NCBI GenBank assembly: GCA_963778845.1
Contig: CAVZVW010000004.1
Span: forward strand, 310,001-374,000
Source: CAVZVW01 sp963778845
GTDB taxonomy: Bacteria; Actinomycetota; Actinomycetes; Actinomycetales; Kineosporiaceae
Length of the DNA: 64,000 nucleotides
Reading direction: 5' to 3'
Part shown: piece after piece, positions 52,922 to 61,384 of the stretch
Layout: each line of letters opens with the position of its first letter
Numbering within the stretch: the stretch's first letter is position 1
Position numbers and translations under genes: made by a program
The notes under the pieces: model-generated
Seen by the model: only the letters and a program-made list of their open reading frames with translations
The model's database searches: none
Told to the model about the DNA's origin: nothing

Positions 52922-54769
52922 ATGGCGACGACCTCGAACCCCACATCAGGCCCGACCGTGCGACCGGCCGGCGTCGTCCCGGCCCCGGGAGGCGCTGCGC
53001 CGACCCGCCCCGGCCAGGGACCGACCGTCGCCACGACAACGGCGACCGCCCCGCAGCGCGGCGTCCCCATCCCCGGCAGCTCGGTGAGGATCGCCGTCGA
53101 CCCGGTCACCAGGATCGAGGGCCACCTGCGCATCGAGGCGCAGGTCGACTCCGGCAAGGTCAGCGACGCCTGGAGCTCCACGCCGATGTTCCGCGGTATC
53201 GAGACGATCCTCACCGGCCGCGACCCGCGCGATGCGTGGATCTTCACGCAGCGGATCTGCGGTGTGTGCACGACCGTGAGCGCGATCGCCTCCGTGCGGG
53301 CCGTGGAGAACGCCCTGGGGATCACGATCCCCGACAACGCCCGGATCCTGCGCAACCTCATGGAAGGTGCCCTGTACATCCACGACCACGTCGTGCACTT
53401 CTACCACCTGCACGGTCCGGACTGGATCGACGTCGTCAGCGCCGTCTCGGCGGACCCGGCGCAGGCAAGCGCCCTGCAGAAGTCGATGTCGGCGTGGCCG
53501 AACAACAGCACGGCGTACTTCACCGGCGTGCGCGACAAGCTGCAGGCCTTCGTCGGCAGCGGCCAGCTGGGACTGTTCGCCAACGGCTACTGGGGGCACC
53601 CTCAGTACGCGCTGAGCCCCGCGGCCAACCTCGTGCTGATGGCCCACTACCTGGAGGCCCTGGACTGGCAGCGCGAGGCGGTCAAGATCCACGCGCATCT
53701 CGGGGGCAAGAACCCGCACCCCCAGACCTACGTCGTCGGCGGCATGGCCACCCCTCTCGACCCCTCCAGCACCAAGGCGGTCAACCCGACGACCCTGGCG
53801 ACGCTGCGACGCATCAACACCACCCTGAAGACGTTCGTCGACCAGGTCTACGTGCCCGACCTTCTGCTCCTCGCCAAGAGCTACAAGGCGTGGACGTCGA
53901 TCGGCGCCGGCGTGGGCAACCTGCTGAGCTACGGCGACTTCCCCGCCAAGAGCGGTGTGCAGCTCATGGCCGCGGGGATCATCCGCGGCCGCAACGTCGG
54001 CGCCGTCGAGGCGGTCGACCAGGCCAGGATCACCGAGGACGTGACGCGTGCCTGGTACGTCAACGGCACCGCCAAGCACCCTTCGGCCGGCGTGACCCAG
54101 CCCAGCTACACCGGCCCGACACCGCCCTACGAGCTCCTCGACACCGCGGCCAAGTACACGTGGGGCAAGGCTCCCCGCTACGGCGGGGCCGTCATGGAGG
54201 TCGGACCGCTGGCGCGCGTGATGGTGTCCTACGCGGCCGGGCGCCCAAGGATCAAGCAGCTGGTGGACGGCGCCCTCGCGCAGGTGGGCATCCCGATCGG
54301 TGCCATGTTCTCCACGGTCGGGCGAATGCTGGCTCGGGGTCTGGAGACCCAGTGGGTAGCGGAGAACATGACCCCCTGGGTCGACGAGCTCGCGACGAAC
54401 ATCGCCGCCGGCAACCTCACCGTCGCCGCCACGGCCAAGTGGAACCCGAGCACCTGGCCGGCCAGTGCCACGGGCCGCGGCTTCTCCGAGGCGCCGCGGG
54501 GCGGCCTCGGTCACTGGGTCGCCATCTCCGCCGGGAAGATCGCGCGCTACCAGATCATCATCCCCTCGACCTGGAACGGGTCGCCGCGCGACGCGGCCGG
54601 CAACCGCGGGGCGTGGGAACAGGCCCTGGTCGGCGTGCCGGTGTTCGACGCCGCCAAGCCGCTGGAGATCCTTCGCGTGGTGCACTCCTTCGACCCGTGC
54701 ATGGCCTGCGCGGTGCATGTGCTGGACGCCGATGGCGGCACGGTCTCCTCCGTCACCGTGGTGCCGTGA
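52922..54769 (+). CDS. [NiFe] hydrogenase large (catalytic) subunit
   Basis: A 615-residue NiFe-active-site subunit. The nickel ligands are in RICGVC (residues 111-116) and DPCMACAVH near the C-terminus; VDPVTRIEGH opens the conserved domain. About 15 residues follow the last His (VLDADGGT...), the usual C-terminal extension removed by the maturation protease, encoded next. A Pro/Thr/Ala-rich N-terminal extension of about 50 residues is unusual for the family. It starts 2 bases after the small-subunit stop. No cytochrome b subunit gene follows, so the electron acceptor is unknown. Confidence 0.95.
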   Translation: MATTSNPTSGPTVRPAGVVPAPGGAAPTRPGQGPTVATTTATAPQRGVPIPGSSVRIAVDPVTRIEGHLRIEAQVDSGKVSDAWSSTPMFRGIETILTGRDPRDAWIFTQRICGVCTTVSAIASVRAVENALGITIPDNARILRNLMEGALYIHDHVVHFYHLHGPDWIDVVSAVSADPAQASALQKSMSAWPNNSTAYFTGVRDKLQAFVGSGQLGLFANGYWGHPQYALSPAANLVLMAHYLEALDWQREAVKIHAHLGGKNPHPQTYVVGGMATPLDPSSTKAVNPTTLATLRRINTTLKTFVDQVYVPDLLLLAKSYKAWTSIGAGVGNLLSYGDFPAKSGVQLMAAGIIRGRNVGAVEAVDQARITEDVTRAWYVNGTAKHPSAGVTQPSYTGPTPPYELLDTAAKYTWGKAPRYGGAVMEVGPLARVMVSYAAGRPRIKQLVDGALAQVGIPIGAMFSTVGRMLARGLETQWVAENMTPWVDELATNIAAGNLTVAATAKWNPSTWPASATGRGFSEAPRGGLGHWVAISAGKIARYQIIIPSTWNGSPRDAAGNRGAWEQALVGVPVFDAAKPLEILRVVHSFDPCMACAVHVLDADGGTVSSVTVVP

Positions 54770-55377
54770 ACCCCGAGCCGGCCACGGGAGCCACAGGCGA
54801 GGTGGCCGGCGGCGAGCGCGTCGTCGTCCTCGGCCTGGGCAACGTCCTCGTCGGGGACGACGGTGCCGGAGTCGCGGCGCTGGCAGACCTGACACGGCGC
54901 TACCTGCTGCCGCCGCAGGTCGAGGTCTTCGACGGCGGGGTGCTCGGGCTGCAGCTCCTGGGGCTGGTCGAGGACGTCGAGCACCTCCTGGTGCTGGACG
55001 CCGTCCGCCGCGTCGGGGCCGTTGCCGGAGATGTGGTGCGCTTGGACGGCGACCAGGTGCGGGCGCGGTTCGCCGTCACCGTCTCCACCCACGAGCTGGG
55101 CCTGGCCGAGGTGGTCGGTGCTGCCGAGCTGCGCGGACGCAGGCCGCGGCACCTGGTGGTGCTCGGCGTCCACCCGGGTGCCGTGCAGGAGCTCACGCTT
55201 GCGCTCACGCCACCGGTCGAGGCGACGGTCGGGGTGCTGGCCGACCTGGCCGCAGCCGAGCTGCGCACCTGGGGGCTCGCGGTGAGCGCCCGTACCGACC
55301 CCGAGCCCGCACGACCGTACCCGGACGGCGTCCTGCCGGCGCCTGCGTCGAGCGCCCCAGGCGGCCGCGATGCATGA
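54766..55377 (+). CDS. hydrogenase maturation endopeptidase (HyaD/HoxM type)
   Basis: A 203-residue protease that trims the C-terminal extension of the large subunit after nickel insertion. VVVLGLGNVLVGDDGAGVAAL holds the conserved Glu/Asp-type metal-sensing position (here D-D), FDGGVLGLQLL holds the second Asp, and STHELGLAEV holds the His. GTG 54766 overlaps the large-subunit stop (GTGA). A 45-residue Pro-rich tail extends past the usual C-terminus. It overlaps hypA by 8 bases. Confidence 0.9.
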   Translation: MNPEPATGATGEVAGGERVVVLGLGNVLVGDDGAGVAALADLTRRYLLPPQVEVFDGGVLGLQLLGLVEDVEHLLVLDAVRRVGAVAGDVVRLDGDQVRARFAVTVSTHELGLAEVVGAAELRGRRPRHLVVLGVHPGAVQELTLALTPPVEATVGVLADLAAAELRTWGLAVSARTDPEPARPYPDGVLPAPASSAPGGRDA

Positions 55378-55762
55378 GCTGGGGATCGCCCGAGGGATCC
55401 TCGACATCGCGCTGTCAGCCGCTCGTCGCGCGGGGGCGGGCCGGGTGACGGCGGTCGACGTCGTGATCGGCGCCCTCGGCGGTGGTGCCGACGAGGCCGT
55501 GCGCACCTGCTTCGAGGTGCTCAGTGACGCGACGCCGGCACAGGGGGCCCTGCTGCGGTTCACGATCGAGCCGGTCGCCGTCCGCTGCTGGGACTGTGCG
55601 TCGTCGCACGAGGTGGTGCCGCCGCTGCCGGACACCTGTGAAGCCTGTGGCGGGTCGCGGCTGGCCGTTCTGGGTGGGCGCTCGTTCCGCGTGCAGAGCA
55701 TCGAGGCAGTCTGCCCGGACGAGGCGATACGCGAGGAGGAGCTGTGCTCATCGACGTCGTGA
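55370..55762 (+). CDS. hypA: hydrogenase nickel metallochaperone HypA
   Basis: A 130-residue nickel chaperone delivering Ni to the hydrogenase large subunit with HypB. MHELGIARGIL carries the N-terminal Met-His-Glu nickel site. The zinc site is CWDC and CEAC, spaced about 24 residues apart. Its start lies inside the end of the protease gene (8-base overlap) and its 3' end overlaps hypB by 19 bases, so expression is tightly coupled. Confidence 0.93.
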   Translation: MHELGIARGILDIALSAARRAGAGRVTAVDVVIGALGGGADEAVRTCFEVLSDATPAQGALLRFTIEPVAVRCWDCASSHEVVPPLPDTCEACGGSRLAVLGGRSFRVQSIEAVCPDEAIREEELCSSTS

Positions 55763-56388
55763 CCGAGGTGCACTACCGCAACGCGCAGACGGCGGAGTCG
55801 GTGCGGCGGCGCCTCGATGCCAGTGGCACGGTGGCGGTCAACGTGCTCGGCTCGCCCGGCGCGGGCAAGACGACGATCATCGAGGCGATCGCCCGGCGGG
55901 TCGGAGCCGGCCGGATCGCGGTGATCGAGGGCGACCTGGCGTCGAGCGTGGACACCGAGCGGCTGCTGGCGGCGGGTGTGCCGGCCGTCCAGGTGAACAC
56001 GGGCGGCGACTGCCACCTCGACGCCGCCATGGTCGCGGCCTGCCTGGACCGGGTGGATCTCGCGGCTGCTGCGCTCGTGCTCGTGGAGAACGTCGGGAAC
56101 CTCGTGTGCCCGGCCGACGTCGCGATCGGCGCACACCGCACGATCGTGCTGGCGAGCGTGCCGGAGGGTGACGACAAGCCGCTGAAGTACCCCGGGATCT
56201 TCGCCGCCGCCGATCTCGTGGTGGTCACCAAGACCGACGTGATGCACGCGTTCGACTTCGACCTCGAGCGGTTCGCCCGTCGGCTGAGGGCCGTGAACCC
56301 GGCGGCGTCGGTCATACCGGCGTCGGCGCGGACCGGCGACGGCATGGCCTCGGTCGTCGAGTGGCTGCTAGGCGCTCTCGCCCGGTGA
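55744..56388 (+). CDS. hypB: hydrogenase nickel-incorporation GTPase HypB
   Basis: A 214-residue GTPase for Ni insertion. The P-loop is LGSPGAGKTT (residues about 35-44), followed by VIEGDLASSVDTERL, NTGGDCHLDA (metal site), LVLVENVGNLVCP and the base-specifying VVTKTDV. It lacks the N-terminal His-rich nickel-storage stretch seen in some HypB proteins. It starts with GTG 55744. The remaining maturation genes (hypC, D, E, F) are not in this window. Confidence 0.95.
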   Translation: MLIDVVTEVHYRNAQTAESVRRRLDASGTVAVNVLGSPGAGKTTIIEAIARRVGAGRIAVIEGDLASSVDTERLLAAGVPAVQVNTGGDCHLDAAMVAACLDRVDLAAAALVLVENVGNLVCPADVAIGAHRTIVLASVPEGDDKPLKYPGIFAAADLVVVTKTDVMHAFDFDLERFARRLRAVNPAASVIPASARTGDGMASVVEWLLGALAR

Positions 56389-57272
56389 CGGTGGGGGTCC
56401 CGGATCTCGACGCCGGTCTCGCGGCCTGGTGCGAGCGGGTCGTCGGTCCCTTCCGGCTGGAGCCTCTGCCCGCCGCCGGGGGTGGGCGCTCGGCCGGGCG
56501 CGGGCTGGTCGTCGGGCTGCGGACGCCGTCCCTGCTGCGGGTGCTCAAGGTGCCCGTCACGGCGAGAGGGGCGCAGGCCGAGCGGTGGGCCTACCGCGAG
56601 TGGGCACCGGTGCTGGGCGATGAGGCGCCGCGGCTGGTGGCCTACCGCGAGGGGGCTCCGCCGGCGCTGATCCTCACCGCGATGGACGGCCACCCCGCGC
56701 CGGACGACGGGACAGCGTGGCGACCGGCGACTCTGCGCCGCGCCGGCGCTGCCCTGGCCCGCCTGCACGGCGTCGCGTTGCCCGCGCCGGCCGACGCGGA
56801 CGGGGCGGCCGTCGACCACGTCTCGGCGGTCCTCGAGGACTGGCTCGGTGAAGGCCTGGCTGCGGGCGCCCTCGACGCGGAGGAGGTGGCGCTGGCCCGA
56901 GCGGCGCTGGACGACGTCGCGTGCTTCTCGGGTGAGCCCGGCGTGGCCTGCCACGGGGACTACCGTCCGGCCAACTGGCTCGTGGACGGCGCCGGTGGAT
57001 GGGTCGGCATGGTGGACTTCGAGCACTCACGGCTCGGGCCGGCCGCCCTCGACGTGACGGCGTTCTGGGACGCGACGTTCGGCACGAACCCCGAGCTCGG
57101 CGCGGCCTTCCTCGACGGCTACGGGCGCCGGGCGGGGGACGAACGGCGCCTGCGGATCGGCAGGGTTGCGGCCGCCCTGGCCCGCGTCGTCGGGGGCACG
57201 ATGGCCGGCGCAGCGGAGCCTGTCGCCGCCGGCCGGTCGGCCCTGCGCGCACTGGCTCGCTCGTGGTCGTGA
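56385..57272 (+). CDS. aminoglycoside-phosphotransferase-fold kinase
   Basis: A 295-residue protein-kinase-like small-molecule kinase. The catalytic loop is ACHGDYRPANWLVD and the metal motif is VDFEHSRLGP. GTG 56385 overlaps the hypB stop, so it is the last gene of the hydrogenase operon. It may phosphorylate a metabolite or be a chance operon member; a link to hydrogenase maturation is not established. The family is secure. Confidence 0.8.
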   Translation: MTVGVPDLDAGLAAWCERVVGPFRLEPLPAAGGGRSAGRGLVVGLRTPSLLRVLKVPVTARGAQAERWAYREWAPVLGDEAPRLVAYREGAPPALILTAMDGHPAPDDGTAWRPATLRRAGAALARLHGVALPAPADADGAAVDHVSAVLEDWLGEGLAAGALDAEEVALARAALDDVACFSGEPGVACHGDYRPANWLVDGAGGWVGMVDFEHSRLGPAALDVTAFWDATFGTNPELGAAFLDGYGRRAGDERRLRIGRVAAALARVVGGTMAGAAEPVAAGRSALRALARSWS

Positions 57273-57291
57273 CGCACGTGCGGTGCGCCAC

Positions 57292-57394
57292 CCGTGATCG
57301 TGAGACATCCGTGCGCTCACCGGTGATCGTGAGGCATCTCGCCCGTCCGGCCGCGTGGCGTGTCTCACGATCGCGACGGGTGTCTCACGATCAC
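57292..57394. repeat. cluster of four inverted GTGATCGTGAGACA copies
   Basis: Forward copies at 57294-57307 and 57323-57336; inverted copies at 57361-57374 and 57381-57394. The outer pair is identical over 14 bases. A further partial copy (GGTAATCGTGATCAC) lies near 57417-57431. It fills the spacer between the kinase and the HAD gene and may act as a terminator. Confidence 0.75.
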
Positions 57395-57483
57395 CACTGA
57401 GACAGGCGTGCTCACCGGTAATCGTGATCACAGCGAGAACGTCGGCGGTCGGCGGTCGACGCCGCGTCGGGGAGGATGAGGGC

Positions 57484-58284
57484 GTGCGCCTCGTTGCCTG
57501 CGACCTGGACGGGACCGTCGTCCGTGCCGACGGCACGATCTCGGCGCGGACCCTGGCCGCGTTCGAGGCGTGCACCGCCGCCGGCGTCGAGGTGCTGTTC
57601 GTCACCGGCCGACCGCCTCGGTGGATGCCACCGATCGCGGAGGCGACAGGGCATAGCGGCATCGCCGTCTGCGGCAACGGCGCGGTGCTCTACGACCTCG
57701 CGAGCGAGCAGGTTCTGCACGCGTACGGGCTCGCGCCGGCCATGGTCCAGGCGGCCGCCGACCGGCTGCGGGCGAGCATGCGCGACGCGGTGTTCGCGAT
57801 GGAGACCCTGCAGGGCTACCGGCGTGAGCCCGGGTTCGTGCCGCATCACGACGCCGCCGCCGCGGCGCTGTGTGGGCAGCTGCCCGACCTGCTGGCCGAC
57901 GCTCCCGTCGTCGTCAAGCTCCTCTGCCGGGTCGAGTCGCTGCGCGCCGACGCGATCCTGGCCCGGGCCAGGCGCCTGCTCGTCGGGATCGCCGAGCCGG
58001 TGCACTCCGACCCTCGCGGGAGCCTGCTCGAGGTGTCCGCCATCGGGGTGAGCAAGGCGTCGACGCTCGCCACCCTGGTGGCCGAGCGGGGCCTCACCGC
58101 CGAGGATGTGGTGGCCTTCGGCGACATGCCGAACGACGTGGCGATGCTGCGCTGGGCGGGCCGCGGCGTCGCGGTCGCCGACGGGCATCGCGAGGCGATC
58201 GGGGCCGCCGACGAGGTCGCGCCGGCATGCGCCGACGACGGCGTCGCCCGGGTGCTGGAACGCCTGCTGGCGGTCACGCCTTAG
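57484..58284 (+). CDS. Cof-type HAD-IIB hydrolase
   Basis: A 266-residue phosphatase. Motif I is LVACDLDGTVVRADG, motif II is in LFVTGRPPRWM, motif III is GVSKASTLATL, and motif IV is AFGDMPNDVAML. The start GTG 57484 has GGGGAGG upstream. It resembles, but is clearly diverged from, the HAD gene at 42786. The substrate is unknown, probably a sugar phosphate or cofactor. Confidence 0.88.
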   Translation: MRLVACDLDGTVVRADGTISARTLAAFEACTAAGVEVLFVTGRPPRWMPPIAEATGHSGIAVCGNGAVLYDLASEQVLHAYGLAPAMVQAAADRLRASMRDAVFAMETLQGYRREPGFVPHHDAAAAALCGQLPDLLADAPVVVKLLCRVESLRADAILARARRLLVGIAEPVHSDPRGSLLEVSAIGVSKASTLATLVAERGLTAEDVVAFGDMPNDVAMLRWAGRGVAVADGHREAIGAADEVAPACADDGVARVLERLLAVTP

Positions 58285-58463
58285 GCACCTGCCGACGCCG
58301 CGCGCAGCTCAGCCGCCCGAGGCGGTGGGTGAGAAGCCGACGACGCCTCGGTTGACCCGCTGTTGACCCGCTGCTGGGCCAATCGAGGGCGCTCGCACAG
58401 GACGCTCTCATGTAGGGCGTGCAACCTGAGGGTCAGCGTCCACCCCCACCCCAGGAGCCACCG

Positions 58464-59834
58464 ATGTCCCCCCGCCCCCGCCGGGAACCGATGACCCCCG
58501 ACCAGCGTGACGCCGCCCAGCGGCGCATCCGCACCGTGACCGTGAGCGTCCTCAGCGCCGCCGTGGCCGCCACCGGGGTGACCACCCTGACCGCCGCCTT
58601 CACCCACCCCGCCTCGTCGACCTCGGCGGCCGCTCAGACCGCGGCCGCAGGCACCTCTGACACGTCCGGCGGCTCCGGCACCACGAAGGCCCAGAGCCGC
58701 TCCTCCGACGACGGCGGCGGGGAGGAGGGCGACGACGGCGGCTTCTTCTCGTTCATCCCGGGTGTGGGTTCGGGCGGAGGTTCCGGTCCAGGGTTCCGGT
58801 CTGGGCTCGGCACCCCCGCCGCCCCCCACGTCGCAGGGCGGCAGGGTCTCCTCGGGCGGGTCGTGACCATGACCACGGTGACCGCTGTGCCTCCCGCGGC
58901 CGTCTCCCCCACGCGTGAGTGGCGAGCCCTCGGCACCACGGTGCAGCTCGCCGTCAGCGAGCCCGAGCACCTCGACGAAGCGGTCGGCGTGGCCACTGCC
59001 GTGATCGACCACCTGGACCGCACGTGCAGCCGCTTCCGACCCGACTCCGACCTCTCGAGGGCGAACGCCGCTGCGGGGTCGTGGGTGCAGGTCGACGGGC
59101 TGCTCGTGGCGGCACTCGGTGCGGCGCTGCACGCCGCCCGGGTCACGGGGGGGTTGGTGGACCCCACCTTGGGGCGGGTGCTGGCCGCCCAGGGATACGA
59201 CCGTGATCTGGACGACGTGCGCGCCGCCCGAGTGAGCCCTACCTCCGTTCGCCTGCCTTCTGCCGCTCCGCGCCCCGGCGCCTGGCGGGAGGTGGGCCTG
59301 GACCGGGCGGGCGCCGTCCTGGTGCCCGAAGGGACCGCGCTCGACCTCGGTGCCACCGGCAAGGCGTTCGGCGCCGACCTCGTGGCTGCTGCCGTCGTCG
59401 CCGAGCTCGGCTGCGGCGTGGCCGCAAGCCTGGGCGGGGACGTCGCGGTGGCCGGACCGCCGCCTGTCTTCCCCGACGGTGTCGGCTGGCCCGTGACGAT
59501 CGAGGCCGTCGCGGGACGTGGCGGGGCGCCGCTGACGGTGCTGGTGGACTCCGGTGGGCTGGCGACGTCCAGCACCCGTCGGCGCACGTGGAGGCACCGC
59601 GGTCGCCTCGTGCACCACCTGCTCGACCCCTCGTCCGGCCGCCCGGTGCCGCCGGTGTGGAGCGAGGTCAGCGTGCGAGCCACGTCGTGCCTCGACGCCA
59701 ACGCGGCCACCACGGCCGCCATGGTGATGGGCGAGCGTGCCGTGGAGTGGTTGGACGCCGCGGGCCTGCCGGCGCTCCTGCGTCGCCTCGACGGTCGCCT
59801 CGTGGGTGTCGCCGGCTGGGCCGTCGAAGGCTGA
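58464..59834 (+). CDS. FAD:protein FMN transferase (ApbE) joined to a membrane-anchor segment
   Basis: ApbE transfers FMN from FAD to a Thr/Ser of target redox proteins. The catalytic domain begins near residue 150 (REWRALGTTVQLAVS) and contains VDPTLGRVLAAQGYD, LDLGATGKAFGADL and SLGGDVAVAG. The first 130 residues, from ATG 58464 (AGGAG 6 bases upstream), have one membrane segment and a Gly/Ser-rich tail and look like a separate small protein. In another frame that tail continues as PPPPPTSQGGRVSSGGS and stops at 58866, overlapping GTG 58863 in the ApbE frame. The apparent fusion may therefore be a +1 shift near 58780. Confidence 0.82.
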   Translation: MSPRPRREPMTPDQRDAAQRRIRTVTVSVLSAAVAATGVTTLTAAFTHPASSTSAAAQTAAAGTSDTSGGSGTTKAQSRSSDDGGGEEGDDGGFFSFIPGVGSGGGSGPGFRSGLGTPAAPHVAGRQGLLGRVVTMTTVTAVPPAAVSPTREWRALGTTVQLAVSEPEHLDEAVGVATAVIDHLDRTCSRFRPDSDLSRANAAAGSWVQVDGLLVAALGAALHAARVTGGLVDPTLGRVLAAQGYDRDLDDVRAARVSPTSVRLPSAAPRPGAWREVGLDRAGAVLVPEGTALDLGATGKAFGADLVAAAVVAELGCGVAASLGGDVAVAGPPPVFPDGVGWPVTIEAVAGRGGAPLTVLVDSGGLATSSTRRRTWRHRGRLVHHLLDPSSGRPVPPVWSEVSVRATSCLDANAATTAAMVMGERAVEWLDAAGLPALLRRLDGRLVGVAGWAVEG

Positions 59835-59862
59835 CGCCGGCAACCCGGCAGGATCGGCCCGG

Positions 59863-59907
59863 CAGCGATCAGCCCTACAGCGATCAGCCCTACAGCGATC
59901 AGCCCGG
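59863..59907. repeat. 15-bp tandem repeat, three units
   Basis: CAGCGATCAGCCCTA occurs three times, the last unit ending in GG instead of TA. It begins 29 bases after the apbE stop and runs into the 3' end of the opposite-strand gene. Confidence 0.8.
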
Positions 59908-60366
59908 CAGGACCGGCACGAGCTCGTCGAGCAGCTCCCGTAGGCGCTTCGTGGCGGCCCGGGCGTCGTCGACGGCGGCGTGGACGGCGTGCTCGTCGCG
60001 GCGGCGGGCAGCCACCCATGCCGTGAGCACGTACTCGCCGAGATGGGCGACCAGCGTCGCGGCGTGGCCGACCTCCCTGTGCACGAGGTGGCCCAGCCCC
60101 AGTGGTGCCTCGGGAAGCTCCGGTTCGTGCGAGGGCCAAGTGCGTTGCGCGGACTCGCAGATCCCGCGCACCACGCTCAGGCTGTGCTCGAGGGTCTCGG
60201 CGATCTCGTCCAGCTCGATGCGCAGCGGTCGGGACGGCACGGTGACCATCACCTCGCGGTAGCGGAGCACCGCGCGCTCGTAGCGGTCGTGGTCGTTGCG
60301 CCAGACGCCACTGCCGAGCGCGGTCTGCTCACCGTGTCGGTGAGCGGCCCAGTCACGAAGCCTCAC
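59899..60366 (-). CDS. small protein of unknown function
   Basis: A 155-residue, mostly helical, His-rich protein from GTG 60366 (MRLRDWAAHRHGE). It has no signal peptide or membrane segment, and I do not recognise a family. Helices such as GLGHLVHREVGHAATLVAHLG contain several His residues that could bind a metal. It is convergent with apbE and its 3' end lies within a tandem repeat. Confidence 0.5.
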   Translation of the reverse strand: MRLRDWAAHRHGEQTALGSGVWRNDHDRYERAVLRYREVMVTVPSRPLRIELDEIAETLEHSLSVVRGICESAQRTWPSHEPELPEAPLGLGHLVHREVGHAATLVAHLGEYVLTAWVAARRRDEHAVHAAVDDARAATKRLRELLDELVPVLPG

Positions 60367-60486
60367 ATGATCACCCCCCGCGGAGGGTCGATGCAGGAGC
60401 GGGTCTCCCCCAGCCCCATGAGTCTGCCGTTCGGGGCGATCGGTGCGCCAGCGGTCGAATGACCGGCACGGGGCGTCCCCCGTTCG

Positions 60487-60562
60487 GTGGTCGGAGGGTG
60501 GTCACGGGTGGTCGGAGGGTGGTCAGAGGGTGGTCAGACGGTGGTCAGACGGTGGTCAGAGG
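60487..60562. repeat. degenerate GGTGGTC tandem array
   Basis: Six or seven units of about 11 bases with core GGTGGTCAGA or GGTGGTCGGA. It fills the 189-base gap between two minus-strand genes and ends at the bpa stop codon. Confidence 0.75.
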
Positions 60563-61173
60563 TACTGCCCGGTGCCGTCGACGTCGGGGTGACCAGGGAC
60601 GCCGCCCTCGGGCCTCATCATGACCTGCCCGCCGCCGGCGGCCCCGGGAAGGGCACGGCGCATCTGCTCCAGCTGCGCGCGCGCGGCCATCTGCTGGGCG
60701 AACAGGGCCGTCTGGATGCCGTGGAACAGGCCCTCGAGCCACCCGACCAGCTGCGCCTGGGCGATGCGCAGCTCGGCGTCGCTGGGGGTCGCGGTGCCGT
60801 CGAACGGCAGTGTGATCCGGTTCAGCTCCTCGACGAGCTCGGGCGCGAGGCCCTCTTCGAGCTCGTGGATGGAGCGCTCGTGGATGGCCGCCAGCCGGAC
60901 GCGCCCGGCCTCGTCCAGCGGGGCGCTGCGCACCTCCTCGAGCAGCTGCTTGATCATGCTGCCGATCCGCATGACCTTGGCGGGCTGCTCGATGAGAACG
61001 GCGGGGTTCGGCTCGTCGTCCGAGCCGGGCCCCGCGACCGCCATACCCTCCGGCGTCACGACCAGGATGCGGTCGCCGCGGTGGTCACGCCCCTGGCGCG
61101 GCGGGCCCTCCGCGCCCTCCTTTGCCGGCTCCTGTGCCGGGTCGGTGGCTGGCTCGTCTGGCGTGGTCGGCAT
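60556..61173 (-). CDS. bpa: bacterial proteasome activator Bpa (PafE)
   Basis: A 205-residue ring-forming, ATP-independent activator of the 20S proteasome. The core is IGSMIKQLLEEVRSAPLDEAGR, then ELVEELNRITLPFDG, then QLVGWLEGLFHGIQTALFAQQM. The C-terminal GQYL is the gate-opening tail that docks on the proteasome alpha ring. The start is ATG 61173, MPTTPDEP, with an acidic disordered leader. Its presence implies a proteasome and probably a Pup system elsewhere in the genome. Confidence 0.93.
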   Translation of the reverse strand: MPTTPDEPATDPAQEPAKEGAEGPPRQGRDHRGDRILVVTPEGMAVAGPGSDDEPNPAVLIEQPAKVMRIGSMIKQLLEEVRSAPLDEAGRVRLAAIHERSIHELEEGLAPELVEELNRITLPFDGTATPSDAELRIAQAQLVGWLEGLFHGIQTALFAQQMAARAQLEQMRRALPGAAGGGQVMMRPEGGVPGHPDVDGTGQYL

Positions 61174-61220
61174 GACACCATCCTGCTCTCCCGGCCGCCC
61201 TGCGGCGCAACCGCCTCCAC

Positions 61221-61372
61221 CCCGGCCCGGTCTGGCGTGCCCCGGCTCGGTCTCGCGTGCCCCGGCCTGGTCTGGCGTGCCTTGTCGTCGGCTCAGAGGT
61301 CCGTCGTCGGCTCAGAGGTCCGTCGTCGGCTCGGAGGTCCGTCGTCGGCCCAGGGCCCGTTGTCGGCTCACT
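61221..61372. repeat. two adjacent GC-rich tandem arrays
   Basis: First array: about three units of 20 bases (CCCGGCCTGGTCTGGCGTGC and variants) at 61221-61280. Second: about four units of 19 bases (CGTCGTCGGCTCAGAGGTC) at 61284-61372. They occupy the spacer between divergent bpa and the desulfurase-like gene, where promoters should lie. Confidence 0.8.
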
Positions 61373-61384
61373 AGGCTGCGGCCC

